From assembly GCF_000321225.1 (NCBI RefSeq), contig NW_004450460.1, forward strand, positions 343,296 through 407,295: a stretch of DNA of 64,000 bases, in the 5' to 3' direction. Positions 33,201-45,200 of this stretch are shown in pieces (positions within the stretch are counted from its first letter, which is position 1; each line of letters starts with the position of its first letter). The translations under genes were made by a program, and so were the position numbers. A model generated the notes under the pieces. That model had not been told where the DNA came from. It did not search any database and saw only the letters and a program-made list of their open reading frames with translations. Source of the stretch: Odobenus rosmarus divergens. Taxonomy: Eukaryota > Chordata > Mammalia > Carnivora > Odobenidae.

Positions 33201-36200
33201 TTTTCAGGCCCGCTGCCAGGCCAGGCTGGCGCGCTCGGCTGCACCTTCTGCACCTTCTTCACTGTGATCCCTTACTGAGTCGGGACCATGGCCGGCAGCC
33301 CCTGAGAAGGGGTGAGCAGAGGTAGATGGCTCAGGGCCTCGTGCACTTGCACAAGTCTTTACCACTCCCATCATTGCCGGTCACCGTCCCTCAGACTTGA
33401 GAGGCAGCGTTGGTGGTATAGTGGTGAGCGTAGCTGCCTTCCCCAGACTTCAGAGGCATCGCTCTGTGTGCCCAGCTGCTGCACAAGGGTCTCGTGGCCC
33501 TCAGATGGCCAATTCTTTTGCCTTTCGGAATTCCGTAGGAAGAATCTGATCACCTGGCCTCCACCTACTTCTGCTCACTTGGGTCTTAGCAAAGCGGGAA
33601 AGCTGAGAAAAGCCCATTCTCATGCAGCTTCTCACCTGCCCTTTTCCAAAATTTTTGCATGCCAGTTTCATTAGGTTTTTCTTCTTGCTGTGTAACGAAC
33701 TGTCACAGACCCAGCAGGTCAGAACAGTGTGCTCGTAATCTCGGTGTTTCCAGGGTCAGCAGTTCAGATGTGGGTTGCTGGTCCTTTGCTCAGGTCTCAC
33801 TCACTCACATCAGGGGTCATGGGGCCACGGTGCACATCTGAGGCTCAGGGTCCTCCTCCAAGGGCACTGCTTGTTGGCAGAATTCAGAGCCTTGAGGGAG
33901 TAGGACTGAAGTCCTGACTTCTGGCTGGCTGTCGGCCGGGGACTGTCCTGAGCTCCGAGAGGCTGCCCCCCTTGATCGGCAGTTCACATCAGCTGCTCAC
34001 TTGCTTCCACACCTGCGGGCGCACATTGCTTTGACTTCTTTCTCTGCAACCAGCTGGGGAAAACGGCTTTTAAAGGATGCACCTGATTAGGTTGAGCCAA
34101 CAGGGAGTACTTCCCTTGGCCATGCAGCAGCAGCAGCAGCAGCAGGTTCGTAGGTGAGGCACCGGTTCTGTCCACCCTGGAAGGGATTGGATGGGGTGGT
34201 GTCCTGGGGCTGTGTGAGGACCCTGCCTGCCACATCTCTGGTGCAAGTGAACTTGAGCCTCTAGTGGCATTTGGGAGGGAGAGAAGACTGAATGTATACG
34301 TCGACTCCTATGTTGAGCTGAAAGCGTCTCCTTTTTTGCGGCTCAGGCCCCAGCCCCAGAACCTCTCAGAAATTGATCAGAACTATTATAGCCAAGTTAC
34401 CTAGTTAGAAATCTATGGTCCCTACATCCCCCCAAAAAGAAAAACAGACCTATAAGGAAAGTCTCACTTGGAGGCAGATGGTTTGTTAACACCATGTTTT
34501 GAGGAGGGTTTTGGGGGGTGTGCCACCCTCTGGAGGCCACTGTGCTGAGCAGGGGCAGTTGTCAGATGGGGGTGGGCCCCTGGGAGCTGCCCTGATGGTG
34601 AAGGTTCTGGTTCTGCACCAAGGCAGGGGCTTGCGGAGCTGGGAGCTGCCCTGATGGTGAAGGTTCTGGTTCTGNNNNNNNNNNNNNNNNNNNNNNNNNN
34701 NNNNNNNNNNNNNNNNNNNNNNNNNNNNNNNNNNNNNNNNNNNNNNNNNNNNNNNNNNNNNNNNNNNNNNNNNNNNNNNNNNNNNNNNNGAGCTGGGAGC
34801 TGCCCTGATGGTGAAGGTTCTGGTTCTGCACCAAGGCAGGGGCTTGCGGAGCTGGGAGCTGCCCTGATGGTGAAGGTTCTGGTTTTGCACCAAGGCAGGG
34901 GCTTGTGGAGCTGGGATAGCCGCTCAGCCGGGGTCCCATCCTCTTAGCTTGGAAGCTGTTTCAGGTGAGGTGCCCGGGGATGGGCACAACGGGCAGGGTG
35001 CAGGAAAGGTGTCTGTCTCCCTAAGTGTGGGATTTGGAAACGCCTTCCTGAGTGCAGCTATAGCCTGCTTGCTTCCCGTGCTCCAACTCACAAAGTTACT
35101 TTTCTTCTTTTTCAAGGTTCCGAAGATTCTGAAGGAGGAGGAGGAAGAGAAGCGGGCACAGAGGCATCAGTGGCCGTGGTGGATGCTCAGGGGAAGTGGG
35201 AAGCCAATGGCGCATTTAATTCTGATGATGATTCCGAGAGCTGCCCGATTTGTCTCAATACTTTCAGAGACCAGGCTGTGGGGACACCAGAGAACTGTGC
35301 CCATTATTTCTGCCTGGATTGTATCGTCGAATGGTCCAAGGTGAGGGAGGCAGCTTCTCTTGGGTTCTTCTTTCCTTCGGGATGACCTCTCTCCATTTAC
35401 AAGGGACCCTGTCGGTTGCCAGCCTCTTACTGGGTGGTGCTCTTTGTTCTACAGTAGAAATTGGGGCCATAGGATTGGGTCCTGGCTTGGTCTTTGCTTT
35501 GGTTGGTGTGCTCTTGGCTCTTGGGGTGGCCAGTAAAGCTCACTGTGGGGTGATGTTCTCATGGAGCATGGGATAAGGAGGGTTATTTCTGGGTCAGTGT
35601 CCCTTGGGGACTTGTCTGCAGAAATCTTGAATGACCTAGGGGCAGTCTGTGGCTGGCAGAGGCAGCCCAGTATGCTGTGGTCCATTTCAGATGCAGAGCA
35701 TGAGATTGAGCTCGGCACTGAGTCGCAATGACCAGCAGTAAAGGGAGCCGGCCTTAAAGCAGATGAAGAGAATTTATCAGAAATACACAGTATATTTCAT
35801 GATGAACTTTATTTTTTTTTAAAGATTTTATTTATTCATTTGAGAAAGAGAGATATAGAGAGAGCACGAGTGGGGAGGAGAGGGAGAAGCAGGCCCCCCG
35901 CAGAGCAGGGAGCCCGATGTGGGACTCGATCCCAGGACCCTGAGATCATGACCTGAGCCGAAGGCAGATGCCTCACTGACTAAGCCACCCAGGCGCCTCT
36001 CATGGTGAACTTGAGAAGCAGTAACCCCCTTCTTCCTACTTTTTAAAATTTCTTACCATGAAAAATTTCAAAGACGTAGAAGAGGAATGATGTGTGCCAC
36101 CGCCCCCCCACCCCGGCCCGTCACCGTCTTCAGGAACCTTAAGTCTGCTCTCCTCTGCCCAACCTGGAACTTCACCAGCATGGACGCTGTGTGGAGGTAG

Positions 36201-39200
36201 CAGACCATGCCACCACCTCCCCCAGCGAGGTTAACAGTAACCCCAGAGCCCCAGCCCTGCTCCCCGTTTGCCCAGAGAGCTCGGGAGTTTGTTTGGACCT
36301 CGGCCGCGTTGATGCCGCCCTCACGGCTGCACGTCTGCTGCCTCGCTGTGTGTCCTTTGAGGGCTTCCCTGCCCCTGCCACTACCTGCTTATGTTCCGTG
36401 GCACAGGTTAGATTAAGGTTTAGATTTTTGGAGGAAGCAAAGCCTTGTAAGTTTGAGGAACATGACAAGGTGCTGGTTGCTTGTCTTCTAGCCGCTATCA
36501 TACTGGGTTAGGGAAAGGAGAAAATAAAGGTAGAAGCGTCAGGTAGGGAAAGGTATTCTTTGCAAACTATAAGTTTGTCGACAAAGATGTTATACAAATG
36601 AACTGTCGGAATGCGAAGCTCAGCAAGATTGCTGGGCACAGGATTAACAAAGATGAAAAGTTATACTCAGAAGTGGGCGCCTGGGTGGCTCAGTCGTTAA
36701 GCGTCTGCCTTCAGTTCAGGTCTTGATCCCAGGGTCCTGGGATCGAGTCCCACATCGGGCTCCCTCCTCAGAGGGAAGCCTACTTCTCCCTCTCCCACTC
36801 CCCCTGCTTGTGTTCCTGCTCTCATTGTCTCTCTCTGTCAAATAAATAAATAAAATATTTTTTAAAAAAAAGTTACACTCAGAAGTAAGTCATAAAAAGA
36901 CGTGAGACCTTTAAAGAGCTTTTCTAAAACACTTGGGACTGAATGAAGAAAGAGCACTTTCTGGAGGGGAGGTGCTCAGAGAGATGGCTGTGGTGATACC
37001 AGTTCCTCCCCGTCCTGACTGGAGCATCCAGAGCCCTAGCGATGTTGGGAAATTCATAGAGGAGGGAAAGAAAATACCAAGAATTGATAGTCCTTTTGAG
37101 AAAAGGAGAAGTCACCTACTGGATATTAAGATTTATAAAACTATTGTGACTACACCGGGATTGCTCCAGGAATGGAGACCAGGCCCCAGGAGCGTGGTGG
37201 GGACCTAAAGGGCAGGCCTCGCACAAGGGAGAGTGGCGCTCTTTGTAAATGAGCGTGAGTGTGAGAGATGGAGAGAAAGAGGGTCCAGCTCGAAATGTAC
37301 GCACAGCGCCGCCTGGACCGAAGATGGGGCGCTAGCAAGCAGCTCTCTAGAGCCTTCTGAAGAAAGTGCAGGGCACCTGTCAGGACAGAGAAGGACTCTT
37401 AACTCTGCCCGGGAGCAGTTGGGAGTGTGGTTCCACCATGAGACACCACCACAGGTGCCGGAAGGTCAGACCAAGGACCGGGGAGGATGGGAGCCCCCGT
37501 ACCTCTCATATTGGAGGGTGTGTTCAGTAAAGAGTCGATGATCAGCATACAATGAATTTTTGACTTCTGAAGGAATTCTTTGAGTGTGGTATTTTTTTTT
37601 TTTTAAGATTTTTTTTTTTTTGTAAATTTTATTTATTTGAGAGAGAGAATGAGAGACAGCATGAGAGGGAAGAGGGTCAGAGGGAGAAGCACACCCCCCG
37701 CTGAGCGGGGAGCCCAATGTGGGACTGGATCCCGGGACTCCAGGACCATGACCTGAGCCGAAGGCAGTCGCTCAACCAACTGAGCCACCCAGGCGCCCCT
37801 GAGTATGGTATTAATGGTAAAAACGATCCTACGGGATCCTGATACAATTTTTATTTCTTACAGAATGCCAATTCCTGTCCAGTCGATCGAACTATATTTA
37901 AGTGTATTTGTATCCGAGCCCGGTTTGGTGGTAAAATCCTGAAGAAGGTAAGTGTAGATGCTGTGGTCGAGGAGCCCCTCTTCCCCGCCAATGCCTTACT
38001 GCATTGGTCCCTGTCTAATGGGAGAATGCGCTTTCAGAAATTGATTTGTTTTCCTGAAGTGAGTAAATACTGGTTAAGTGCTTTTTAGAAATCCACTAAA
38101 ATGTCATCTGCAGCATGAAGGGGTGAAGCCGGTCGATGGAGGTGCTGCCTCGTCTACGAGTTCTGGGTGGGAGGGCAGGTGGGTGGGGAGGGTGGGGCGG
38201 ATAGTGGCAGTTTCTCAGACTTCCTCCTCCCCACTCCCACGTGCCTTTTCTACATCTCACAGCTTCTCTCCTCCGCCACAACAGCCAAGGGGGAGACCAC
38301 ACCCCCGATGGTGCTGGGCAGGGGTCACGCACAAGGAGGGCTAAGAAGTTCTCCTCTGCTCTTAGGTGCTTGTCTGCTTTGTAGAGGCTCGAAGGGCCTG
38401 TACGAGTCCTCTATTGTTGAGGAGGAGCATCCCAGAGACTTGCAGACACGCCTTAGACATGGGTCTTGTAGCTGTAGACCTGCTGGTTTCTTTACAAAGG
38501 TCACAGAGCCTAGGTGCACGGGGACTTGGGCCCTGTAGGCTCAGGTTTGTGCTGCAGGCAGCAGCTGTGGTTTTGCCAGTTCAGGCCCCTGTCCCCTGTC
38601 CCAGAAGCTCTGTTGTCCTTCCCTGGAAGCGGTCCCCATCTCATGTAGGCAGCCTTCGTTTACCTGGAGTATCCGCCAGGGCAGTGTGTGGACGTGTGTA
38701 GAGAGGTCCAAGTGGCACACAAACAAGCTCAGCTGGAGAAGATGGGAGAGTGACCCACGGTGCAGGAGGCTGGGGAGGACCCTGAGTCTCCCACCTGGCT
38801 CTGGAGAAAAGGCTGAGCGGGTGCTGACACAGACGGAGGAGAGGAGCAAGGCTGTGCCCCACGGCGTGGGGAGACGGGCGGGGGACGGAGGTGGCAACCG
38901 TTTGAGGGGAGTGTGTCCACAGAGCTTGCACACCAGGCCTGGGTAACGGCAGCGTAGAGGACCACGCCCCTGAGCCTGCGTGGAGGGCCCGCCCCCTGCG
39001 CAGCTGTGACTGTCCCGGTGCACGTGGCCTCCGAGGCTCCCTGTCTTTGCTGAGTGGAATGGCAGTTCTCAAGAAAGGCCTGCTGCTTTTGTCCTGCTCC
39101 CTCCTCACGTTCCCAGCGCCGGGGTCCGGGCTTGTCCCGCCGGTTCACTCTGCTCTGGGGCCTTCCTGTGGGAGGAGCTGCTTGGTGTGCTCCGCGCCGG

Positions 39201-42200
39201 CACAGTTGTTGGCTCTGCGGTTTGGGCTCCTGCCGTGTGACCGGTAGGGCTTTTCTGCTTTCAGATTCCAGTGGAGAACGCCAGAGCCAGAGAGGGTGAG
39301 GAGGAAGACCCAACCTTTTGTGAGGTGTGCGGCAGGAGTGACCGGGAGGACCGTCTGCTCCTCTGTGATGGCTGTGATGCCGGGTGAGCCTGGAGCCCTT
39401 CTCGAGGCAGTTTCGGAAGCAGATGAGCCGCTTCTGCTGTCCCGAGTCCCTGACAAGTGGGAAGTCCCTCGGAACTGCGGAGCCCAGCCTCTGAGACCGG
39501 GGTCTTAAATGAACCTGTTAGAGGGAAGTCCGCAGGGCTGCTGTTCTGTGCTTCCCACCCACAGCTGTTCGCTGCTGTGGGCACTGGGGCCAGGCACCCT
39601 GTATTCAGAACAGCTGAGCCCCAGGCCGCTGGTTGGTAGCCAGCAGGCCTCCTCTTTTACTCCCCGCCTGTTACACCCTCTACCTGTCCCCCGCAAATAT
39701 TCTGAGGCCACTTACAGAGATGCACATGATGCATCAAGACAGAGAAAAGCCAAAGGAAACACGAGAAGTCGGGGCTCTGGGGCCAGCCAGCAGGTCCAGG
39801 GGCCCAGATAAAGGACATGTGCGGGACCCCGCCTTCTAGGAGGTCAGGTGATCCCTGTGTCCAGCAGGCCCTGGCTCCTGGGAGCCATTCCCCGGCCTCC
39901 TTCCATCATGGTTCCTCTTCTCAGGGACCCCTGAGGGGGCTGCCGCTGGATGTCTTAAAGAATTTTTCTGCTGTAAGCTTGTGGTGAGAGGGTGGTGGCA
40001 GCCTCTCAGGGCACGGGTGGTAATGAGAGAATCCCATGAGGCTGGCAGGTCTGGAACTTTCTCTGGGGCAACAAGTAGCCCTTTTGAGGGTTGGGCTGAC
40101 AGCAGGAGGCAAGAAGTCTCGAGCCCTGGTGGCCCAGAGCTGGCCCTGGAAGTGTTCGAGTTTGTTCCTGTTGCAGACTGGCCCAGGCTTTGACCCCTGC
40201 CCAGGGCCTCCCTATCCAGGGCCTCCTGCGTGGAACTTGGTTGGTCACATGCTTGCTCCCCAGACAAATGCCACATGCTGTGCATTTATCTTCCTAGGGC
40301 ATTTCCCAGGGCCCTCCCTCTCTGGCGCTACCCTCTTGACTCACACACTGTCTGGTCTCCCTTCTCACGAGTGGCTGCCTGCATGCGTGCCATGTGAATG
40401 CTCCACTAACAGGCTGCTCCAGCTGGGGGCCCCGGGAGTTTCCATTTTTGACTGCCCCCTGCTCATTGGTTGCTATGAGTCTGGAGGACAGGAGAGGGGT
40501 GCCTTGGGTGTCCTGCAAGCCCTCGAGGCCAGTCCCTGCTCTTGCCATCCCTGTGCCTAGTTTACTGACTTGACTGAGTGCAAGCAGGAAGCTGAAAAAA
40601 TACAGTCTCCTGGGGCTCCAGGGCCGAGTGATCAGCTCAGCACCCAGAGCTCAGCTCACATACAAAACCAGTCCTTCCTCCGTGTTTATGGCCACTCTGG
40701 CTGGGCCTGGAACAGCTGGATGCTGCAGGAGAGGCCATTGGAGGTGGGAAGGACTGCCGTGTGGGAGGACTGTGGTCCTTGTCACTGGCCTCACCTCTGC
40801 AGCCCAGGGCCCCCCAGCCGGATGCCAGACTTGGGTGCCTTCTGGTGGTCCCCAAGGTGGCTGGTGAGCCCAGGCGAGGCTGTTGGAATGTTCCCTTACA
40901 AGGCCTCGTTGTTTTCCTGCAGCTTTTGAATTGGGCCACGGTGCTCAGTTCTTTACGCCAGGGTCTGTTCTTAATCCTTGTAACTAAACAGTGACTTTTA
41001 GGGATTTTATGTGCTTGAATTCTTGAGCAGATAACAAAGCAACTAAGGGACGTAAAAATCCTGATGAGTCTAAAACATTAAGACCGATAAATATAGTGGT
41101 CTATAAACCACCATGCACCCTTACACTATCAGTATCTGGCATCTGCTGAATCTTCTTATCACTGTCTTTCATCTTAACGATCAAGTCTGAAATTATTCCA
41201 TTACTCTTTTGGAAATGGAATCAAGGCTGTAGATACACGAATGTATGTAACAGATCCTTTGGCTCTTACAGGAAGTAAGATACAGATTATCTGATTTCCT
41301 GAAACTTGCATTTTAACGTGAAGGTAGTATTGAGTCACTGGGGAAGCCATGGAGGACGTCACTGCGTTCTGTCGCTGCAGCTTCCATGCGGGCAGGAGGT
41401 CAGTTCTGCGTGGCTGCAGCTGCCGGACAGAGCGGTGTCCTTGGCTCAGGAGCTGTGCCCCCATCCTGGCGGCCACTCTGTGACCCTCCCTCCGTGTGAG
41501 TCCACAACCAGTCTTCCCCATGGAGTGACTGTGCTGGACCAGGCTGGCCAGGCCCCACACCTGTCACACACACCAGCGGCCTCTGCGCAAGGCCCTGGAA
41601 CTTGGCCTGAGGACAACATCGAGTGAACCGTGTTGGATTGCAATCCTTTGTGAGAAGCTACAGAGTCACTGCTTCTATTCCTGAGACCATGCAGGGAAGG
41701 ATCTTCTGAGGCTGGGATCTACTTGGGGTGTTGGGGTGCTCCCCAGGACTTGATGCTGGCCTGGGCTTGCTGGGTTGCATTCCAGTGAGGGGTTCATGGG
41801 GCAAGGGTTTCCACCTGTCCTGGCTCACCAGATGCTCACATTTCAGCGCTGTGAGCAGTGCGTGGTCGTTAAGCTGCACTGAATCTGGGCTCAGGTCTTC
41901 AGGGATTTAGCGGGGTGTCCACATGGGTTTTTGTCTGGCTCAGGGCTATCTGGGCTCTTGGCATGAAGCTTGGTGAAGGCTGGCTCGGGAAGCCCATGCC
42001 AGCAGTGAAGTTACTCTTCCCAGACTGCTTTCCTTGAAGACTGGATCGAAGCAACTGGAAGACCATGTTTAGGCCACATTTCTGTCTATTTTCAGCAAAC
42101 AAAACCTTTCTTTCTCTATTAGCTCCTCAGACTGGATTATGAAGTGTGAGGTGCCAACATTGGAAACTCTTGGGGCTCCCAAGTGACAGTGGGGTGGGGA

Positions 42201-45200
42201 AGGACAATCTGAGGTCTCATAACCAACCAGAGATGAGCCTCCAGGTGCAGGCAGGTGTAAGACACCTGTCACGGTCAGCCACATGTCCCCCACAGGATGG
42301 AGCTCCCCTGGGTCACGTGGCCACCTGAGCCAGTCCACACAGTACGCCTCTCGTGGAGGGTTTCAGGGACCGTTGGGCCCCCTTTAGAGGACAGAGCTAC
42401 CCAGCAAGCCCGGGGGCGGGGGAGGGGACTGCAGGAACATTAGGAGCCTAGTGTCTCTCGTCTGATGCACGTGGACCTCTGAGCAGGCCAGCCTGCGCCA
42501 TGTCTCCAGGGTCAGGTCTGGTGAGATGTTCAAGGCTGAGGCTGTCAGCAGTGCCTGCCTGTGTGCTCATGGCCTTTCCTCTTCTGGGGAGAGGGAGCAT
42601 TGGGTCCCTCCGTCTCCTAAGGACCCTAGTCCATGGGTCAGGGCCCCACCCTCATCACCTCGGTTAACCCCCCCCCCCCGCCCCAGAGACCCCATCTCCA
42701 AATGCAGTCACTTTGGGTATTAGGGCTCCAACATAGGGACTGAGGGGACAGAGTTGTCTAGAGCAGGGTGTGCTGCAGTCTTGGGACACGTTCATATGAC
42801 ATTCAGTGGCTCACTCGGTTGTAACAGTGATGCTAGAGCCCTTGTCTGCCTCCCTCTTGCTCCTGCAGATACCACATGGAATGTCTGGATCCTCCTCTCG
42901 GGGAGGTGCCGGTGGATGAGTGGTTCTGTCCAGAATGTGCGGCACCTGGAGCTGCTCCTGCCGCGGGTAAGGCACTGCCTCCCTCCCAGGCCGGGAGTGC
43001 TCAGGGGTGCTTCTTGTCTTCTGGGAGAACTTGCAGGGCTTTCTGTCAGCGCAGCTATATGGCAGTCCGTGGGGTCTGTGGGTTCAGGGCAGCCCAGGCC
43101 CCAGGAGATGCCCCCTGCCAGGCTGAGGGCGTGGTGGGTACACATCAGTCCAGGATTTTCTTTCTTCCCAGATGCAGGGCCTGTGAGCGAGGAGGAGGTC
43201 TCCCTGCTCTTGGCTGATGTGGTGCCCACCACCAGCCGGCTTCGGCCCCACTCAGGGAGGACCCGCGCCATTGCCAGGACACGGCAGAGCGAGAGAGTCC
43301 GAGCAACCGTGAACCGGAATCGGATCTCCACCGCCAGAAGGATCCAGGTGGGTGCGTGCGCCGCTGTGGCTGCCAGTCCTGCAGAGCCGCTCCCGCTTGA
43401 GCCTCTCTGGGTGCTGCCCACCCTGTGGCAACACTGGCTGCGGGCAGCCCTGGGAGGGGCAGTGGTGGCTCTTCTTTGCAGTCTGGCAGCTCACCCAGGC
43501 AAAGCGGCAAGCTGATGGACAAGGGGTCAGAGGTCCTTGTGGGGGCTGGCCCCATCACAGATGCCTGCAGTCCTTCCTCACTTCTCCTGTGTCTACCTCG
43601 TGCCCCGTGTCCTTTCTCCCTGGTCCCCAGCCTGTGCAGCTCCCCCCACCATTTGCTGGGTGACCCTGCTGCTATGCACTAGCACAGTTTGCTGAATCAG
43701 CCCTGGCTGTGCCGTTCGCTCCTCACTACCTGCCTCACCCTCATCCTTCATTCTCACCCTGAACTTGCTTCTCGGGAGGGCCTCCCAGGCCCTGTAGTGC
43801 CCGCAGGAAGCTCTCAGCCATTTGTCTATCTGAAGCAAGAAGGGGACACCAGCTAGGCCTGTTACTGGCAGGCCGAGGGCATCCAGCTTCTGTGGTTTCC
43901 TTGGTGGGGGCTGGCATGGGGCTCCTCCAGGGCTCCCAGGTGGTGCCACCCCCACTGGGGTCCTGCCCAGAGTCCTCCGTGGGGCACAGGCAGATGCGTG
44001 AGAACCCCGAGGGCAGTTGCCCCGCTGACAGCACCCTCCTTGCCATGTAGCATGTCCCACGGTACCTCATGTCTTCTCTGCTGGACGAGACCATTGAGGC
44101 CGTTGCTGCTGGTCTGAGCACTGCTGTGTACCAGCACCCCGTGGCGCCCCGAGCCCCTGCCAAGCGCAGGAGGAGAGCAGGTAAGCCCAGGTGTGGTGGC
44201 TCGGCTGGTGGCCACATGCATGTGTCCCTGAGAAGCAGCAGGCCACGTGCTCGCCCCCCTCCCCCCCGGGAGCTTCACCCCCAGAGCCATGTCAGGTTCT
44301 GCAAGCTGGCTTTTTCAGGTCACAGACATCCCGCACAGAAGCTCCTCCAGGCCAGGCAGGTTTGGTCTGCTCTGTCCTTCTGAACACCCACTGCAGACCT
44401 GCACGCACATCTGGGCAATGTGGCCGCCCCGACCTTGGTTAGGAAGCACTGTGCAGGACTGGGTGGCCGAACTGCCTTTTTGCCCCTAAATGCAGCAGTA
44501 CACCAGGAAGACCTGGTTCTGGGCTTTTCTCTGGGAGCTGTTGAAAAAATTGCTTCACTGGTTTCTTGTCCTTTGCCACATTGGTTCTGGTGATTTGGTC
44601 CTAGTAAGTCTCGTCCTTGCCTTGGTGTCAGTAGGTCCCTCCCGGGGAGAAGCCTTGGGGCAGCACGTATCCAGTTCCTCCCTTGCGTCATCCTCCGGCC
44701 CTGAGCATGGGGATGGCTTCCAGGGTTGGGCTCGAGCTCCATTCTTCAGTGGGTGTGGGCTCCGGTGGAGAGCTCTCCCCCCGCCGCCCCCCCCCCCCGG
44801 TCATCTGTTTAAGGCACTGTGGCTTATTCAGTGGGTCGTGATCTGAGCTCTTGGAGCGTCAACTTTATTGATCCAGGTTTAACAGCGAGGACTCCCGCCC
44901 CACCTAGCCCTGCCCTTCCCAGCCAATGCCCCCAGCCCCCACCAGGCAGCCCTGGCTTCTTTGCACCAGATGTTAGTTTTGCCTGTTTTCAGACTTCACA
45001 TAACGAGACGTTCATGAGATCCTGAATGTGTGCTGGTGTGTCACTCAGCATGGTGATTTTGGAGTCTGGGTAGTTGTGTGTGTCAGTGATTAATTTCCGT
45101 TTATTGTTGAGGAATATGGATATTACACGGACATATCGCAGTTTGTTGATGCGGTTTCCTCCGGGGGGTCACTTGGCTTGTGTTGGGTTTAGGGTTGTTG

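Noticed and set aside
33407..33443. Reading the tRNA-Gly match as an intact tRNA gene
   Set aside because: No 3' half, T arm or acceptor complement follows the anticodon; no cloverleaf can form.
34486..34947. Open frames running through the N block
   Set aside because: They translate a 59-bp minisatellite and unknown bases; 59 is not a multiple of three, so apparent repeats change frame.
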